Origin: Pseudomonas sp. N040
GTDB taxonomy: Bacteria > Pseudomonadota > Gammaproteobacteria > Pseudomonadales > Pseudomonadaceae
Direction of reading: 5' to 3'
Length of the DNA stretch: 64,000 nt
Assembly (NCBI RefSeq): GCF_015637705.1
Contig: NZ_JADOBE010000001.1
Location: 434,001 to 498,000 of the forward strand
This document shows positions 1-11,651 of the stretch, piece after piece. Positions within the stretch are counted from its first letter, which is position 1. The number at the start of each line of letters is the position of its first letter. The notes beneath the pieces are model-generated. The model ran no database searches, was not told the origin of the DNA, and worked only from the letters and a program-made list of their open reading frames with translations. The translations under genes and the position numbers were made by a program.

Positions 1-57
1 AGCGGCAAGCCGCGTCGTCCCGGGGATAATCCCTGGGCTCCGGGCAGTGGCGTCTGA
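1..57 (+). CDS. 3' end of an unidentified gene (partial)
   Basis: Frame 1 is open from the first base of the window and ends in TGA at 55-57. It encodes an 18-residue tail rich in Gly, Pro and Arg, ending in NPWAPGSGV. Too little is visible to assign a family. It converges with pbpG, whose stop lies 10 bp further on. It could be chance reading, but the compact spacing and codon use fit a real gene end. Confidence 0.4.
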   Translation, partial: SGKPRRPGDNPWAPGSGV

Positions 58-66
58 TCGTGGCTT

Positions 67-972
67 TCAGCGCTGGCTGATTTGCGCCTGGCGAAGTTTC
101 TGCTGCTTGTAGCTCAGCGCCGCCGCCGGCACTGGGCTGACCTTGCCGGTTTCCAGCCACTTCTTCAGGCGGTTGGCATCGGCCATGTGAGTGTATTTGC
201 CGTAGGCATCCAGCACCACGAAAGCCACCGGCTTGCCGGCCATGCGGGTACGCATCACCAGGCAATGCCCGGCTTCGTTGGTAAAGCCGGTCTTGGTCAG
301 CTGGATGCTCCAGTCGGGCTTGTACACCAGCCGGTTGGTGTTGCGGAAACCCAGACTGTAGGCCGGTTTGCGAAAATACGCGGTCTTTTCCGGGGTAGTG
401 CTGTACTGGTCGATCAAGGGATATTGCTGGCTGGCCTTGAGCAGTTTGACCAGATCATTGGCGCTGGAAACGTTCTTCTCCGACAGCCCGGTGGGCTCGA
501 CATAATGCGTATGAGTCATGCCCAGTGCGCGCGCCTTGGCATTCATCGCCGCCACAAAGGCCGGCACACCCCCCGGATAATGATGCGCCAGACTGGCCGC
601 CGCGCGATTCTCCGAAGACATCAGCGCCAGCTGCAGCATGTCCTTGCGGCTGATCTCGCTGCCAATCCGCACCCGCGAATACACCCCGCGCATTTCCGCC
701 ACATCGCGAATGATGATCGGCAGCTGCTGATCCATCGGCAACCTGGCATCCAGCGCCACTACAGCCGTCATCAGCTTGGTCACCGAAGCGATCGGTGCCA
801 CCTGATCCGGATTGCTGGCATACAGCACCTGGTTGGTTTGCAAGTCGACCACCAGGCCACTGCCTGAGGCGATCTGCTGCGTCACCGGGTTGGCCGCCTG
901 CGCCGCGCCGCTAGCAAGAGCAAGGCTACTGGCGCAGAACAGCAGGGCCAGCAAGGAATGACGAATCTTCAC
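67..972 (-). CDS. pbpG: D-alanyl-D-alanine endopeptidase PbpG (PBP7 type)
   Basis: Low-molecular-weight penicillin-binding protein that cuts D-Ala-meso-DAP cross-links of periplasmic peptidoglycan (known for the PBP7/8 family). The 301-residue protein has a signal peptide ending near AQA (residues 24-26). All three serine-peptidase motifs are present: SVTK (Ser63, Lys66), SEN (Ser120-Asn122) and KTG (227-229). The length is normal for the family, and there is no C-terminal amphipathic anchor of the PBP5 kind. The start follows a short leader and gives a clean signal peptide. It is transcribed alone, leftward, and converges on the gene fragment at the window edge. Assignment to PbpG rather than another S11 carboxypeptidase rests on length and overall sequence. 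Confidence 0.9.
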   Translation of the reverse strand: MKIRHSLLALLFCASSLALASGAAQAANPVTQQIASGSGLVVDLQTNQVLYASNPDQVAPIASVTKLMTAVVALDARLPMDQQLPIIIRDVAEMRGVYSRVRIGSEISRKDMLQLALMSSENRAAASLAHHYPGGVPAFVAAMNAKARALGMTHTHYVEPTGLSEKNVSSANDLVKLLKASQQYPLIDQYSTTPEKTAYFRKPAYSLGFRNTNRLVYKPDWSIQLTKTGFTNEAGHCLVMRTRMAGKPVAFVVLDAYGKYTHMADANRLKKWLETGKVSPVPAAALSYKQQKLRQAQISQR

Positions 973-1087
973 GGCGACGGGCTCCGGCAGAGTGACAGGG
1001 AGGCCGCATTATACCCGGACGGTCGCGGCCGACGACCGGCAAAACAGCGTTTGCGCGCCGCTGGTCTGCCCGTATCCGGAAGTGGCC

Positions 1088-2272
1088 TTACAGAATCGGC
1101 ACGTCCGCAATTTTTTCGCCACGCTCGTAAACCACGTTGGCGCGGCCGACGATCAGCGGATCGAGGCTGTCGATCTGCTTCAGGTCCTTGCCGGTATACG
1201 GCAGCTTGTGCAGCACGTAGCGCATGGCATTCAGCCGCGCACGCTTCTTGCAGTTGGACTTGATCACCGTCCACGGTGCATCGGCAGTGTCAGTGTAGAA
1301 GAACATGGCCTCCTTGGCCTTGGTGTAGTCGTCCCACTTGTCCAGCGACGCCAGGTCGATCGGGCTGAGCTTCCACTGCTTGAGCGGGTGCTTTTCGCGC
1401 TCCTTGAACCGCCGGCGCTGCTCGTCACGGCTGACCGAGAACCAGAACTTGATCAGGTGCACATTGTTATGCGCCAGCATGCGCTCGAATTCCGGCGCCT
1501 GGCGCATGAACTCCAGGTACTCGGCTTCCGTGCAGAAGCCCATGACCCGCTCGACACCCGCGCGGTTGTACCAAGAGCGGTCGAACATGACGATCTCGCC
1601 GGCAGTCGGCAAGTGCTGCACATAGCGCTGGAAATACCACTGTCCGCGCTCGACCTCGGTGGGCTTTTCCAGGGCGACGATGCGCGCGCCACGCGGATTG
1701 AGGTGCTCCATGAAGCGCTTGATCGAGCCGCCCTTGCCCGCCGCATCGCGGCCTTCGAAGAGAATCACCAGTTTCTGCCCGGTATCCTTGACCCACGCCT
1801 GCAACTTGAGCAGCTCGACCTGCAGGTGATACTTCTCCTGCTCGTAGCGCTTGCGCGACATCAGGTTCTTGTAGGGGTAGCCGCCCTGGCGCCAGTCCGC
1901 GGCCAGCTCGTCATCCGGATCCGCGTGGTGCCCATGAAACTCCTTGCCGCCCCTGGCGGCCAGCGCCTTGCCCAGCGCCTCGGCATCGTCGCCGGACAGG
2001 CCGGCCATGAAGGTCTGCAAGGTATCGCGCAAGCCCGGAGCATCCTGCGGGTCAATGTGCGTGAGGATGTCCTCCATCGCCACGGCGGTCATCTCGCGCG
2101 CCGCCTTGATCGAGTCATCCACCAGTTTTTCCTCCAGCTCGGCTCCGCCAAGGATGGCCCGGTCGGCTGCGGCAGGCTGCGCCGGCAGCGTCCTGCGGGA
2201 GCTGCGTGCCGGCGCAGCGGCCACGGGGAGCGTGGCGACGGAGGAGGCAATTGAGGGTGATTTCTCGTTCAT
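1088..2272 (-). CDS. ppk2: Polyphosphate kinase 2 family protein
   Basis: PPK2 enzymes transfer phosphate between polyphosphate and nucleotides, usually making GTP or ATP from the diphosphate. The 394-residue protein has a P-loop GRDAAGKGGS (about 174-183) and the lid/Walker B stretch FDRSWYNRAG (about 230-239), both hallmarks of the family. The catalytic domain begins near residue 130. It is preceded by about 130 residues with a low-complexity Ala/Pro/Ser start and a helical part, an extension that many PPK2 proteins lack. The nucleotide preference cannot be read from the sequence. The gene stands alone, leftward, upstream of pbpG. The 121-bp gap to aroE (2273-2393) has room for its promoter, but none was identified. 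Confidence 0.9.
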   Translation of the reverse strand: MNEKSPSIASSVATLPVAAAPARSSRRTLPAQPAAADRAILGGAELEEKLVDDSIKAAREMTAVAMEDILTHIDPQDAPGLRDTLQTFMAGLSGDDAEALGKALAARGGKEFHGHHADPDDELAADWRQGGYPYKNLMSRKRYEQEKYHLQVELLKLQAWVKDTGQKLVILFEGRDAAGKGGSIKRFMEHLNPRGARIVALEKPTEVERGQWYFQRYVQHLPTAGEIVMFDRSWYNRAGVERVMGFCTEAEYLEFMRQAPEFERMLAHNNVHLIKFWFSVSRDEQRRRFKEREKHPLKQWKLSPIDLASLDKWDDYTKAKEAMFFYTDTADAPWTVIKSNCKKRARLNAMRYVLHKLPYTGKDLKQIDSLDPLIVGRANVVYERGEKIADVPIL

Positions 2273-2393
2273 GGAAGTCTCTCTGCTGGCTGATAGTGCC
2301 GGGGGCTGCCCAACCGAACAATTTTCCCGCTGCCCCTATGGACAAACATAGACGCAAGTCATGCCTGCGGCAGATTGCCTCGGCGGATTGTGC

Positions 2394-3224
2394 TCAGCTG
2401 GTTGCACTCAACTGGTTGCGCAGGATCTCGCGTACCGGGGCAGTCAACGGTCGCACGCCGCGCCAGAGAAAAAACGCCTCGGCCGCCTGTTCGACCAGCA
2501 TGCCCAGCCCATCCAGCGTCTGCCGTGCACCCAGCGCGCCGGCCCAGCGGTTGAATGGCGTCGGTTCGCGGCCGTACATCATGTCGTAGCAACGGGTATG
2601 CCCCGGCTGGATCAGGCTCGCTGCCAGCGGCGGCACCTCGCCACCGAGGCTGGCCGAAGTACCGTTGATGATCAGGTCGACCGGCTCGTCCAGCCAGTCA
2701 AAGCCGCTGGCCAGCACCGGGCCGAGATCGGCGAACTCGTGCGCCAGCTGCTCGGCCCTGGCCAGCGTGCGGTTGGCAATCACCAGCGCCGCCGGGCGTT
2801 CCGCCAGCAGCGGTTCAAGCACGCCGCGCACCGCGCCGCCGGCGCCCAGCAGCAAAATACGCTGGCCGCGCAGGGGGATTCCGGCATTCTGCAGCAGGTC
2901 ACGCACCAACCCGGCGCCGTCGGTATTGTCGCCCAGCAGGGCGCCATCCTCGAGTTTCTTCAGGGTGTTCACTGCGCCGGCGCGGCGGGCCCGCTGGCTC
3001 AGTTGAGCCACCAGCTGGAAGGCCTGCTCCTTGAACGGTACGGTGACATTCGCGCCCAAGCCACCGGCGGCAAAGAACCCTCGAGCGAACCCGGGAAAAT
3101 CATCCAGCGGCGCCAGCAGTGGTTCATAGCTGAGCAGCTGGCCGGTCTGCTCGGCAAACAGGCGGTGGATCAGCGGCGACTTGCTGTGGCCGATGGGATT
3201 ACCGAATACGCCGTAGCGGTCCAT
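2394..3224 (-). CDS. aroE: Shikimate dehydrogenase
   Basis: Reduces 3-dehydroshikimate to shikimate with NADPH, the fourth step of chorismate and aromatic amino acid synthesis, in the cytoplasm. The 276-residue protein starts with the substrate-binding SKSPLIH motif (about 14-20). It then carries NVTVPFK with the catalytic Lys, the Rossmann motif GAGGAVRG, and NRTLARA, whose Arg fits NADPH preference. The length is typical of AroE. hemF lies just upstream on the same strand, as in other Pseudomonas. A REP-like pair sits in the 98-bp gap between them, so the two genes may be transcribed together but with a folded RNA between them. Confidence 0.96.
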   Translation of the reverse strand: MDRYGVFGNPIGHSKSPLIHRLFAEQTGQLLSYEPLLAPLDDFPGFARGFFAAGGLGANVTVPFKEQAFQLVAQLSQRARRAGAVNTLKKLEDGALLGDNTDGAGLVRDLLQNAGIPLRGQRILLLGAGGAVRGVLEPLLAERPAALVIANRTLARAEQLAHEFADLGPVLASGFDWLDEPVDLIINGTSASLGGEVPPLAASLIQPGHTRCYDMMYGREPTPFNRWAGALGARQTLDGLGMLVEQAAEAFFLWRGVRPLTAPVREILRNQLSATS

Positions 3225-3266
3225 GGGTTGAACATCCTCAAATGCATTCGGGTGAGCGTAGTGGGC

Positions 3267-4249
<983 letters not shown>

Positions 4250-4383
4250 TTATAGCGTCCCCTCTTGGGGCGGGCATCTTGGAGCAGGGCAGGGACAACT
4301 GGCGCAGGCTCGCCAGCGGCACAGGACACTACCATAACACCGCGCACCCGCCGACTGCCGGGCTGCACAGCTGCCCGGCCGCG

Positions 4384-4941
4384 TCAGGCCGGCCGGACAA
4401 TCTCTGCCGTGGCCAGGTCGCGAATGGTGCTGGGATTCTTGCGCCCGCCCAGCGGGCCATTGAGCAGCCCATCCAGTTGCCGGCCAAAATACTGCTGGAT
4501 GCGCAAGCGACTGCGCGCCGGTGGCCGCCCGGCCGGGTTGGCCGAGGTCGACACCAGGGGGCCGCACTCCCGGCATAGCGCCTGGACCAGTGGATGGTTG
4601 CTGACGCGCAGGGCCACGCTTTCATGCTCGCCGGTAATCCACGCGGGCAGCCGCTGCCGGTGCGGTACCAACCAGGTGTGCGGTCCCGGCCAGGTGCTGG
4701 CCAGCCGATCCAGCCAGCGCTCGGGCAGGTCATCCAGCAGGAAGTCGAACTGCTCCATCGACGCCGCCACCAGGATCAGGCCCTTGCCCGGATCGCGCGC
4801 CTTGAGCGCCAGCAGGCGCTCCACCGCCACCGCATTCCACGGGTCGCAGCCGAGCCCCCAGACCGCCTCGGTCGGATAGGCGATCACGCCACCAGCACGC
4901 ACCGTGCGCGCCACCCTGTGTATCTGCCAACAACTAGCCAT
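4384..4941 (-). CDS. tsaC: Threonylcarbamoyl-AMP synthase TsaC (YrdC family)
   Basis: Makes threonylcarbamoyl-AMP from Thr, bicarbonate and ATP, the first step of the t6A37 modification of ANN-decoding tRNAs. The 185-residue protein is a single YrdC domain with the nucleotide-binding stretch [18 protein letters not shown] near the N terminus, [10 protein letters not shown] and [12 protein letters not shown]; there is no C-terminal Sua5 domain. The start at 4941 is preferred because GAGGT lies 6 bases before it; an in-frame ATG at 5016 would run into the dprA leader. It is downstream of dprA on the same strand with a 38-bp gap, the usual pseudomonad order. Confidence 0.93.
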   Translation of the reverse strand: MASCWQIHRVARTVRAGGVIAYPTEAVWGLGCDPWNAVAVERLLALKARDPGKGLILVAASMEQFDFLLDDLPERWLDRLASTWPGPHTWLVPHRQRLPAWITGEHESVALRVSNHPLVQALCRECGPLVSTSANPAGRPPARSRLRIQQYFGRQLDGLLNGPLGGRKNPSTIRDLATAEIVRPA

Positions 4942-4979
4942 CGCTACCTCCCGAGCCTGTTGCCCGGCAGTGTAAAGCC

Positions 4980-6074
4980 TCAGCCGTGGCGATACACCCA
5001 TAGCCCGGCCTCGCAACAGGCCTGACCGCGCAACTCCAGCTCGGTCAGCGCGGCCAGGGTCCGCCCCAGTGGCCAGCCCAGTGCCGCGGCCAGGCTTTCT
5101 GCCGCCAGTGGCGCCGCGCGCAACTGCCTGAGCAACGACGAAACCGGCGGCGAACTGGCAACCGCAGGCGTTGTCAGTTGCCAGCCCCGCAGGCCCTCCA
5201 GTACATGTTCGACAGTTTCCACCAAGGTGGCACCGTCACGGATCAACTGATGACAACCGCGTGCGCCCGGGTGATGGATCGAACCCGGAATGGCATACAC
5301 CTCGCGACCCTGTTCCGCCGCCAGCCGAGCGGTGATCAGCGAGCCGCTGGCGGGGCTGGCCTCGACCACCAGCACGCCCAGCGCCAGGCCGCTGATGATG
5401 CGATTGCGCCGCGGGAAGTGGCTCGCATGGGCCGGGCTGTCCAGCGGCAGCTCCGACACCAGGGCACCGCCACTGTCGATGATGCGCTGCGCCAACTGCG
5501 TGTGCCGGGCCGGATACATCTGCTGCAGGCCGGTACCCAGCACCGCAATCGTCTGGCCCGCCACATCCAGTGCGCCCTGGTGCGCCGCGCCATCAATGCC
5601 CAGCGCCAGCCCGCTGGTGATGGCAAATCCGCCGGCGGCCAGGGCGCGGGCAAATGCCTGCGCGGTATCCAGCCCCGGCCGACTGGCGCGGCGACTGCCG
5701 ACCATGGCCAGCTGGGGCTGCTCGAGTACCTCCGGCGCACCGGCGACAAACAACAGCGGTGGCGCATCTGCCAACTCGGCCAGCAGGGCAGGGTATACCG
5801 GGTCATCCCACATCAGCAGATGCTGCCCCGGCTGCGCCAGCCAGTCCAGGGCTGCGGCGCTGCGCCGGCGCACCGTCTCGCTGCGACGCGCCTCGGCACA
5901 GTGTGCCGGCAAGCCCAGGGAACGCCACGCGGCGGCAGGGGCGGACAGGGCTGAAGCCGCGTCGGCAAAGGCATCCAGCAGTCGATGAAAGCGCTGCGGG
6001 CCAATGTCCGGCAGGCAGTGCAGGCGCAGGCGCGCCTCCAGTTCGGCGGGAGAAACAGCGGGCATTCGGATCAT
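4980..6074 (-). CDS. dprA: DNA-processing protein DprA
   Basis: Loads RecA on incoming single-stranded DNA during natural transformation. The 364-residue protein has an N-terminal SAM-like/HhH region ([14 protein letters not shown]), the Rossmann-like DprA core with GSRRASRPG and [16 protein letters not shown], and a C-terminal winged-helix tail (about 300-364) of the kind called DML1. The domain order is complete. An alternative ATG three codons in cannot be excluded. It lies between the LysM gene and tsaC, as in P. aeruginosa, and is separated from the LysM gene by a strong stem-loop. The gene is also present in bacteria not known to be competent, so its presence does not prove competence. 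Confidence 0.95.
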   Translation of the reverse strand: MIRMPAVSPAELEARLRLHCLPDIGPQRFHRLLDAFADAASALSAPAAAWRSLGLPAHCAEARRSETVRRRSAAALDWLAQPGQHLLMWDDPVYPALLAELADAPPLLFVAGAPEVLEQPQLAMVGSRRASRPGLDTAQAFARALAAGGFAITSGLALGIDGAAHQGALDVAGQTIAVLGTGLQQMYPARHTQLAQRIIDSGGALVSELPLDSPAHASHFPRRNRIISGLALGVLVVEASPASGSLITARLAAEQGREVYAIPGSIHHPGARGCHQLIRDGATLVETVEHVLEGLRGWQLTTPAVASSPPVSSLLRQLRAAPLAAESLAAALGWPLGRTLAALTELELRGQACCEAGLWVYRHG

Positions 6075-6100
6075 CCTTGATCTCTGCGTGGGACATACAG

Positions 6101-6128
6101 CAGAACCCCCGCAAGGGCGGGGGTTCTG
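6101..6128 (-). terminator. Stem-loop after the LysM gene
   Basis: A 12-bp perfect stem (CAGAACCCCCGC / GCGGGGGTTCTG) with an AAGG loop, 3 bp beyond the LysM gene stop and 26 bp before the dprA start. There is no clear U tract, so termination strength is uncertain; it may act as an RNA 3' end or a partial attenuator between the two leftward genes. Confidence 0.6.
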
Positions 6129-6131
6129 GGC

Positions 6132-7157
6132 TTACGGGTTAGCGACCTTGTCGCCTACGGAAAGCTGGCGGTGGGCCCTGAGCACCAGGGCATAACTGAT
6201 CTTGTCGAACGCGCGGAACACCATCAGCACGCCGGCATTTTCATCCGGCATCTTCAGCGGCTGCCCGGTCTCCACATCCCGCACCGTTTCGCCGGTACGG
6301 AAGATCGCCAAGGTACTGCCGGGAACCAGCCCGTCGCGCGCCCCCTTGTTCAGGGTTACCACGTCCATGGCGCCGATGGTGGTTACCCCACGCGGCACAT
6401 CGATGATCTGGCCGTCGATGGGCTGGCTCGGGGCACTGGGCTGGAACGACGAATTGACCGCGTACTCGAGGGTCTCGAACAGGCGGTCACCGCGACGCAC
6501 TTCTTCATTGGACTGGGAGACATACAGGGTGGCCACCTCACCTTCAACAGCCTTGATCTCCGCAGTACCAATGTTGTTGGCATTGATGCCAAGAAACTCG
6601 TTGGTCACAGGATCCGAGTAGACCTTGCCCTGGCGGAAAATCCGCCGCACCGCGTCGGAGCCGGCAAAGGCGCCACGGGCGTAAATAGTATTGCCGGCAC
6701 CATAGACGACACCCTGGCCTTCACCGGCGACCACATAGGGTGCCTCGTTGAACTGGGCTTCGCTGTCCATGATGCGGTTATTCACCAGAAAAGCATTGAT
6801 TACCTCCAGTGGAATCGGCGGGATGGCCTCCGCCATGGGCGTACTGCGCACTTCCGGTGACAGCTTGATGGTACCCCGCGACTCGCCACGACTCAGTGAC
6901 AGTTGAGGTTGCCCGTTGACATACACCAGGTTCAGGGTATCACCAGGGTAAATCAGGTCGGGGTTCTGGATCTGCGGGTTGGCATGCCAGATTTCCGGCC
7001 ACTTCCATGGCTCGGTAAGGAATTTCCCGGAGATATCCCAGAGGGTATCGCCCTTGACCACGGTGTAGCTTTGCGGATGGTCGTTCCTGAGTTGCACTTC
7101 GGCCTGGGCCAGGCTGCCGGCGGCGAGCAGTAGCAGGGCGAGTAGTGATTTCCTCAT
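6132..7157 (-). CDS. Exported LysM-domain protein
   Basis: The 341-residue protein has a signal peptide (MRKSLLALLLLAAGSLAQA, cleavage near residue 19). A LysM domain follows directly (YTVVKGDTLWDISGKFL ... WPEIWHANPQIQNPDLIYPGDTL, about residues 30-80), expected to bind peptidoglycan glycan chains. The long C-terminal part, about 260 residues, has no motif I recognise. Homologues sit at this locus beside dprA across Pseudomonas and their function is not established. The start at 7157 is chosen over upstream ATGs because it gives the signal peptide and has AAGGGA upstream. It is divergent from def across a 147-bp shared promoter region. Confidence 0.85.
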   Translation of the reverse strand: MRKSLLALLLLAAGSLAQAEVQLRNDHPQSYTVVKGDTLWDISGKFLTEPWKWPEIWHANPQIQNPDLIYPGDTLNLVYVNGQPQLSLSRGESRGTIKLSPEVRSTPMAEAIPPIPLEVINAFLVNNRIMDSEAQFNEAPYVVAGEGQGVVYGAGNTIYARGAFAGSDAVRRIFRQGKVYSDPVTNEFLGINANNIGTAEIKAVEGEVATLYVSQSNEEVRRGDRLFETLEYAVNSSFQPSAPSQPIDGQIIDVPRGVTTIGAMDVVTLNKGARDGLVPGSTLAIFRTGETVRDVETGQPLKMPDENAGVLMVFRAFDKISYALVLRAHRQLSVGDKVANP

Positions 7158-7304
7158 GCGGTGAATCCCTTTATTATGTGTCTTCGCCTTGATCGTCCGC
7201 TCAAGACTCCCTGCGGAGCCGCGGAAACAAACCGTTTTTTCAATGCTGCTCATCATCTTAGCAGCGGATTTTGACTTTATTCCACAAGTGCATCACAAAC
7301 GCAT

Positions 7305-7811
7305 ATGGCAATTCTGAACATCCTTGAGTTTCCTGACCCGCGGCTGCGAACCAAGGCCAAGCCGGTTCAGGTAGTGGACGATGCCCTGCGGCAGCTGATC
7401 GACGACATGTTCGAAACCATGTACGCCGCTCCTGGCATCGGCCTTGCCGCTACCCAGGTGAATGTGCACAAGCGCCTGGTGGTGATGGACCTGAGCGAAG
7501 ACAAGAGTGCGCCGCTGGTCTTCATCAACCCGGAATTTGCCGTCCTCTGCGAGGAGCTGGAGCAGTATCAGGAAGGCTGCCTGTCGGTTCCCGGCTTCTA
7601 TGAAGTCGTCGAACGCCCGCAGAAAGTCCGCATCAACGCCCTGGATCGTGACGGCCAGGCCTTCGAGCTGATTGCCGAAGGATTGCTCGCCGTGTGCATC
7701 CAGCACGAGTGTGACCACCTCAACGGCAAGCTGTTCGTCGACTATCTTTCCAGTCTCAAGCGCGACCGGATCAAGAAGAAACTGGAAAAGCAGCACCGGC
7801 AGCAAGCTTGA
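7305..7811 (+). CDS. def: Peptide deformylase
   Basis: Removes the formyl group from nascent N-formylmethionine. The 168-residue protein has the three defining motifs: GIGLAATQ (about 45-52), EGCLS with the metal-binding Cys (about 90-94) and QHECDHLNG with the HExxH-type metal site (about 133-141). It is a type I bacterial enzyme of normal size with a basic C-terminal tail. It heads the rightward def-fmt-rsmB-trkA series, a functional pairing with fmt that adds the formyl group. No strong Shine-Dalgarno sequence is visible before the ATG. Confidence 0.97.
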   Translation: MAILNILEFPDPRLRTKAKPVQVVDDALRQLIDDMFETMYAAPGIGLAATQVNVHKRLVVMDLSEDKSAPLVFINPEFAVLCEELEQYQEGCLSVPGFYEVVERPQKVRINALDRDGQAFELIAEGLLAVCIQHECDHLNGKLFVDYLSSLKRDRIKKKLEKQHRQQA

Positions 7812-7890
7812 GCGCCGACTAACCGCCCGCTCCTCTGGCGCGGCCCGCCACCAGGCAGGTGCCGCGTCAGCCCTTAGCCCAAGAGCCACC

Positions 7891-8832
7891 ATGACTGAAC
7901 CACTGCGTATCGTTTTTGCCGGCACGCCGGAATTCGCCGCACGTCACCTGCAGGCGCTGCTGGATGCCGGCCAGCCGGTGATCGCCGTCTACACCCAGCC
8001 CGATCGTCCCGCCGGCCGTGGCCACAAGCTGATGCCCAGCCCGGTCAAGCAGCTTGCCCTGCAACACGGCCTCCCCGTATTGCAGCCAGCAACCCTGCGT
8101 GATCCGGCCGCCCAGGCCGAGCTGGCCGCACTGCAGCCCGACCTGCTGCTGGTAGTGGCCTACGGGCTGATCCTGCCGCAGGCCGTGCTGGATATTCCGC
8201 GCCTGGGCTGCATCAACAGCCACGCCTCGCTGCTGCCCCGCTGGCGCGGCGCGGCGCCGATCCAGCGGGCCATCCAGGCCGGCGATGGACACAGCGGGGT
8301 CACCCTGATGCAGATGGAAGCCGGCCTGGATACCGGCCCGATGCTGTGCAAGGTGAGCACCCCGATCGGCGCCGAGGATACCGCCGGCAGCCTGCACGAC
8401 CGGCTCGCCGAACTCGGCGCGCAGGCACTGGCCGCCGCCATCGGCCCGCTGGTCCGTGGCGAACTGCGGCCCGAGCCGCAGGACGAGCAGCTCGCCACCT
8501 ACGCCCACAAGCTGAACAAGGAAGAAGCGCGGCTGGACTGGCAACGCCCGGCACTCGCGCTGGAGCGCCAGATTCGCGCCTTCAATCCGTGGCCGGTCAG
8601 TCATGCCCTGCTCGACGGCGAGCCCGTTAAAGTCCTGGCCGCCAGCCTGGGCGAGGGCAGCGGCCAGCCCGGGCAAATCCTCGCCGCCGGCAAGGACGGC
8701 CTCACGGTCGCCTGCGGCACTGGCGCGCTGCGCCTGACCCGCCTGCAGTTGCCCGGCGGCAAACCACTGGCGTTCGCCGACCTCTACAACAGCCGACGCG
8801 AACAGTTCGCCTGCGGCCTGGTGCTGCAATGA
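7891..8832 (+). CDS. fmt: Methionyl-tRNA formyltransferase
   Basis: Formylates Met-tRNAfMet using 10-formyltetrahydrofolate, needed for efficient translation initiation. The 313-residue protein starts [17 protein letters not shown], has the catalytic-region motif [21 protein letters not shown] (Asn, His and the conserved SLLPRWRG loop) and a C-terminal tRNA-binding OB-like domain (about 210-313). The start at 7891 is chosen because the protein begins at the conserved [14 protein letters not shown] strand; the frame is open further upstream but that part overlaps def. It lies 79 bp after def and 13 bp before rsmB, so it is probably in one operon with them. Confidence 0.97.
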   Translation: MTEPLRIVFAGTPEFAARHLQALLDAGQPVIAVYTQPDRPAGRGHKLMPSPVKQLALQHGLPVLQPATLRDPAAQAELAALQPDLLLVVAYGLILPQAVLDIPRLGCINSHASLLPRWRGAAPIQRAIQAGDGHSGVTLMQMEAGLDTGPMLCKVSTPIGAEDTAGSLHDRLAELGAQALAAAIGPLVRGELRPEPQDEQLATYAHKLNKEEARLDWQRPALALERQIRAFNPWPVSHALLDGEPVKVLAASLGEGSGQPGQILAAGKDGLTVACGTGALRLTRLQLPGGKPLAFADLYNSRREQFACGLVLQ

Positions 8833-8845
8833 AGGGAGCCCGGCG

Positions 8846-10198
8846 ATGAACCCGCGCCTGGCCGCCGCGCGCGCGCTGACCGCCGTGCTGGCGGGCAAGG
8901 CATCACTGGGCAGCAGCCTGCCGCCGCTGCTGGACAAGGTCGAGGCGCGCGACCGCGGGTTGGCCCAGGACCTGGCCTTCGGGGCCGCACGCTGGCAACC
9001 CCGCTTGAGCCTGCTCGCCGACAAGCTGCTGGAAAAACCGCTGAAAGCCGGTGACCGGGACGTGGCCGCCCTGCTGCTGGTCGGCCTGTACCAGCTGCTG
9101 TACACGCGGATCCCGGCGCATGCCGCCATCGGCGAAACCGTCGGCTGTGCCGCCAGCCTGAAAAAACCCTGGGCCAAGGGATTGCTCAACGCCGTGCTGC
9201 GCGCGGCACAACGCGACGGGGCCGCATTGCTGCTGCAGCTGGAGCAGGATCCGGTTGTCCGCACCGCACATCCGCGCTGGCTGCAGAAACACCTCAAGGC
9301 CAGCTGGCCGCAGCACTGGGAAGCCATCTGTCAGGCCAATAACGCACATCCGCCGCTGATCCTGCGGGTCAACCGGCGGCTTGTCTCGCGGCAGGCTTAC
9401 CTGCAGGAACTGCACGCCGCCGGGATTGCCGCAGACCCCTGCAGCTTCTCCACCGATGGCGTACGCCTGCTCAGTGCCCATGACGTACCCGGCCTGCCCG
9501 GTTTTGCCGAAGGCCGTGTCAGTGTGCAGGACGAAGCTGCGCAGCTGGCTGCCGGCCTGCTCGAGCTGGCGCCCGGGCAGCGCGTGCTGGATGCCTGCTG
9601 CGCACCCGGCGGCAAAACCTGCCACCTGCTCGAGCACCAGCCCGGGCTGGCCGGCGTGGTCGCCCTCGACCTCGAAGAAAAACGCCTGCAGCGGGTCCGC
9701 GAGAACCTGCAGCGCCTGCACCTGCAGGCCCAGCTGATTGCCGCCGACGGGCGTCAGACCAAGGTCTGGTGGGATGGCCAGCCATTTCAGCGCATCCTGC
9801 TGGATGCCCCCTGTTCGGCTACCGGGGTGATCCGCCGGCATCCGGACATCAAGATTACCCGGCAGCCGGCCGATATTGCGGCGCTGGCCGCGCTGCAGGG
9901 TGAACTGCTGGATGCGCTCTGGCCTACGCTGGAGGTGGGCGGCATCCTGCTGTACGCCACCTGCTCGGTGCTGCCGGAGGAAAACACGAACAACATTGCC
10001 GCCTTCCTGGGGCGCACTGCGGACGCCCGTGAGCTGCCGATCAGTGCGCCCTTCGGCCTGCAACAGCCACACGGCCGGCAGTTGCTGCCACAGCTCGATG
10101 GCCATGATGGCTTTTACTACGCCCGGCTGATCAAGGCCGCGGCGGACCCGACACCATTGCCGGGCGGGCACCGGCCCGCCCAACAGGCGGCGGACTGA
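8846..10198 (+). CDS. rsmB: 16S rRNA m5C967 methyltransferase RsmB
   Basis: Methylates C967 of 16S rRNA using S-adenosylmethionine. The 450-residue protein has an N-terminal NusB-like helical domain (about 1-140) followed by a Rossmann methyltransferase domain with the SAM loop [10 protein letters not shown]. It carries the two catalytic motifs of RNA m5C enzymes, [17 protein letters not shown] and [10 protein letters not shown], each with its essential Cys. The C-terminal 15 residues are a low-complexity Pro/Gly/Ala tail. It follows fmt by 13 bp and precedes trkA by 24 bp, matching the conserved pseudomonad order. Confidence 0.96.
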   Translation: MNPRLAAARALTAVLAGKASLGSSLPPLLDKVEARDRGLAQDLAFGAARWQPRLSLLADKLLEKPLKAGDRDVAALLLVGLYQLLYTRIPAHAAIGETVGCAASLKKPWAKGLLNAVLRAAQRDGAALLLQLEQDPVVRTAHPRWLQKHLKASWPQHWEAICQANNAHPPLILRVNRRLVSRQAYLQELHAAGIAADPCSFSTDGVRLLSAHDVPGLPGFAEGRVSVQDEAAQLAAGLLELAPGQRVLDACCAPGGKTCHLLEHQPGLAGVVALDLEEKRLQRVRENLQRLHLQAQLIAADGRQTKVWWDGQPFQRILLDAPCSATGVIRRHPDIKITRQPADIAALAALQGELLDALWPTLEVGGILLYATCSVLPEENTNNIAAFLGRTADARELPISAPFGLQQPHGRQLLPQLDGHDGFYYARLIKAAADPTPLPGGHRPAQQAAD

Positions 10199-10222
10199 GA
10201 TCCGCCCGAAAGGAGTTACTGC

Positions 10223-11596
10223 GTGAAGATCATCATTCTTGGTGCTGGCCAGGTAGGCGGCACCCTGGCTGAACACCTCGCCAGCGAAGCCAACGACATT
10301 ACCGTGGTGGATACCGATGGCGAGCGCCTGCGCGAGCTCGGCGACCGCCTGGATATCCGCACCGTGCAGGGCCGCGGCTCATTCCCGACCATCCTGCGCC
10401 AGGCCGGGGCCGATGATGCCGACATGCTGGTCGCCGTGACCAGCAGCGACGAAACCAACATGCTCGCCTGCCAGGTGGCCTACACCCTGTTCAATACACC
10501 GACCAAGATTGCCCGCGTGCGCGAGTCGGCCTACCTGACCCGCGCCGGCCTGTTCGGCAACGAGGCGATTCCGGTGGATGTGCTGATCAGCCCCGAGCAA
10601 GTGGTGACCAATTACATCAAGCGCCTGATCGAGTACCCCGGCGCCCTGCAGGTGATCGACTTTGCCGACGGCAAGGCCCAGCTGGTCGGCGTGCGCGCCT
10701 ACTATGGCGGCCCGCTGGTTGGCCAGGAGCTGCGCCAGCTGCGCGAGCACATGCCGCAGGTCGATACCCGGGTCGCCGCCATCTTCCGCCGCAATCGCGC
10801 CATCATGCCCAAGGGCGATACGGTCATCGAAGCCGATGACGAAGTGTTTTTCATTGCCGCCAAGGCCCATATCCGTGCGGTCATGAGCGAAATGCGCCGC
10901 ATCGAAGACAGCAACAAGCGCATCGTCATCGCCGGTGGCGGCAATATCGGCGAACGCCTGGCCGAAGCCATCGAAAACCGTTACCAGGTCAAGATCATCG
11001 AGCGGAGCCCGGCGCGCTGCCGGGCCCTGTCGGAGTCGCTGAACAATACGATCATCCTGCAGGGCAGCTCTTCCGACCGCGACCTGCTGGTCGAGGAAAA
11101 CATCAGCGATGCCGACATTTTCCTGGCCCTGACCAACGATGACGAAGCCAATATCATGTCCTCGCTGCTGGCCAAGCGGCTGGGCGCGCGCAAGGTGATG
11201 ACCCTGATCAACAACCCGGCCTACGTCGACCTGGTGCAGGGCGGCGAGATCGATATCGCCATCAGTCCGCAGCTGGCGACCATCGGCACCCTGCTGACCC
11301 ACGTACGCCGCGGCGATATCGCCAGCGTGCACTCCCTGCGCCGCGGCGCCGCCGAAGCCATCGAGGCCGTTGCGCATGGCGATGCAAAATCGAGCAAGGT
11401 GGTCGGGCGCAAGATCGAGGATGTCGACTTGCCCCCCGGCACCACCATCGGCGCGATCATCCGTGACGAAGAGGTGCTGATCGCCCATGACAAGACCGTG
11501 ATCGCGTCGGGCGACCATGTGATCCTGTTCCTGGTGGACAAGAAATACATCCGCGAAATCGAGCGGCTGTTCCAGGTCGGACTGACCTTCTTCTAG
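10223..11596 (+). CDS. trkA: Trk potassium uptake regulator TrkA
   Basis: Peripheral cytoplasmic subunit of the Trk/Ktr K+ uptake system; binds NAD(H) and gates the TrkH/TrkG channel (known for the family). The 457-residue protein is a duplicated RCK unit. The first Rossmann motif is [13 protein letters not shown] (about 7-19) and the second [13 protein letters not shown] (about 238-250), each followed by an RCK_C domain. The length is standard for the two-repeat enterobacterial/pseudomonad type. No trkH gene is adjacent, as usual in Pseudomonas. It ends the def-fmt-rsmB-trkA series and converges on the acyltransferase gene across a strong hairpin. Confidence 0.97.
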   Translation: MKIIILGAGQVGGTLAEHLASEANDITVVDTDGERLRELGDRLDIRTVQGRGSFPTILRQAGADDADMLVAVTSSDETNMLACQVAYTLFNTPTKIARVRESAYLTRAGLFGNEAIPVDVLISPEQVVTNYIKRLIEYPGALQVIDFADGKAQLVGVRAYYGGPLVGQELRQLREHMPQVDTRVAAIFRRNRAIMPKGDTVIEADDEVFFIAAKAHIRAVMSEMRRIEDSNKRIVIAGGGNIGERLAEAIENRYQVKIIERSPARCRALSESLNNTIILQGSSSDRDLLVEENISDADIFLALTNDDEANIMSSLLAKRLGARKVMTLINNPAYVDLVQGGEIDIAISPQLATIGTLLTHVRRGDIASVHSLRRGAAEAIEAVAHGDAKSSKVVGRKIEDVDLPPGTTIGAIIRDEEVLIAHDKTVIASGDHVILFLVDKKYIREIERLFQVGLTFF

Positions 11597-11614
11597 CGCT
11601 TGGGGCCTTTGCCG

Positions 11615-11638
11615 CGCGGCCTGTGCTGACAGGCCGCG
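11615..11638. terminator. Bidirectional stem-loop between convergent genes
   Basis: A 10-bp perfect stem (CGCGGCCTGT / ACAGGCCGCG) with a 4-base loop lies between the ends of trkA and the convergent acyltransferase gene. It is GC-rich, but neither strand shows a long T run, so it is best called a likely shared terminator. Confidence 0.6.
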
Positions 11639-11651
11639 GATGGGTCAGTGG

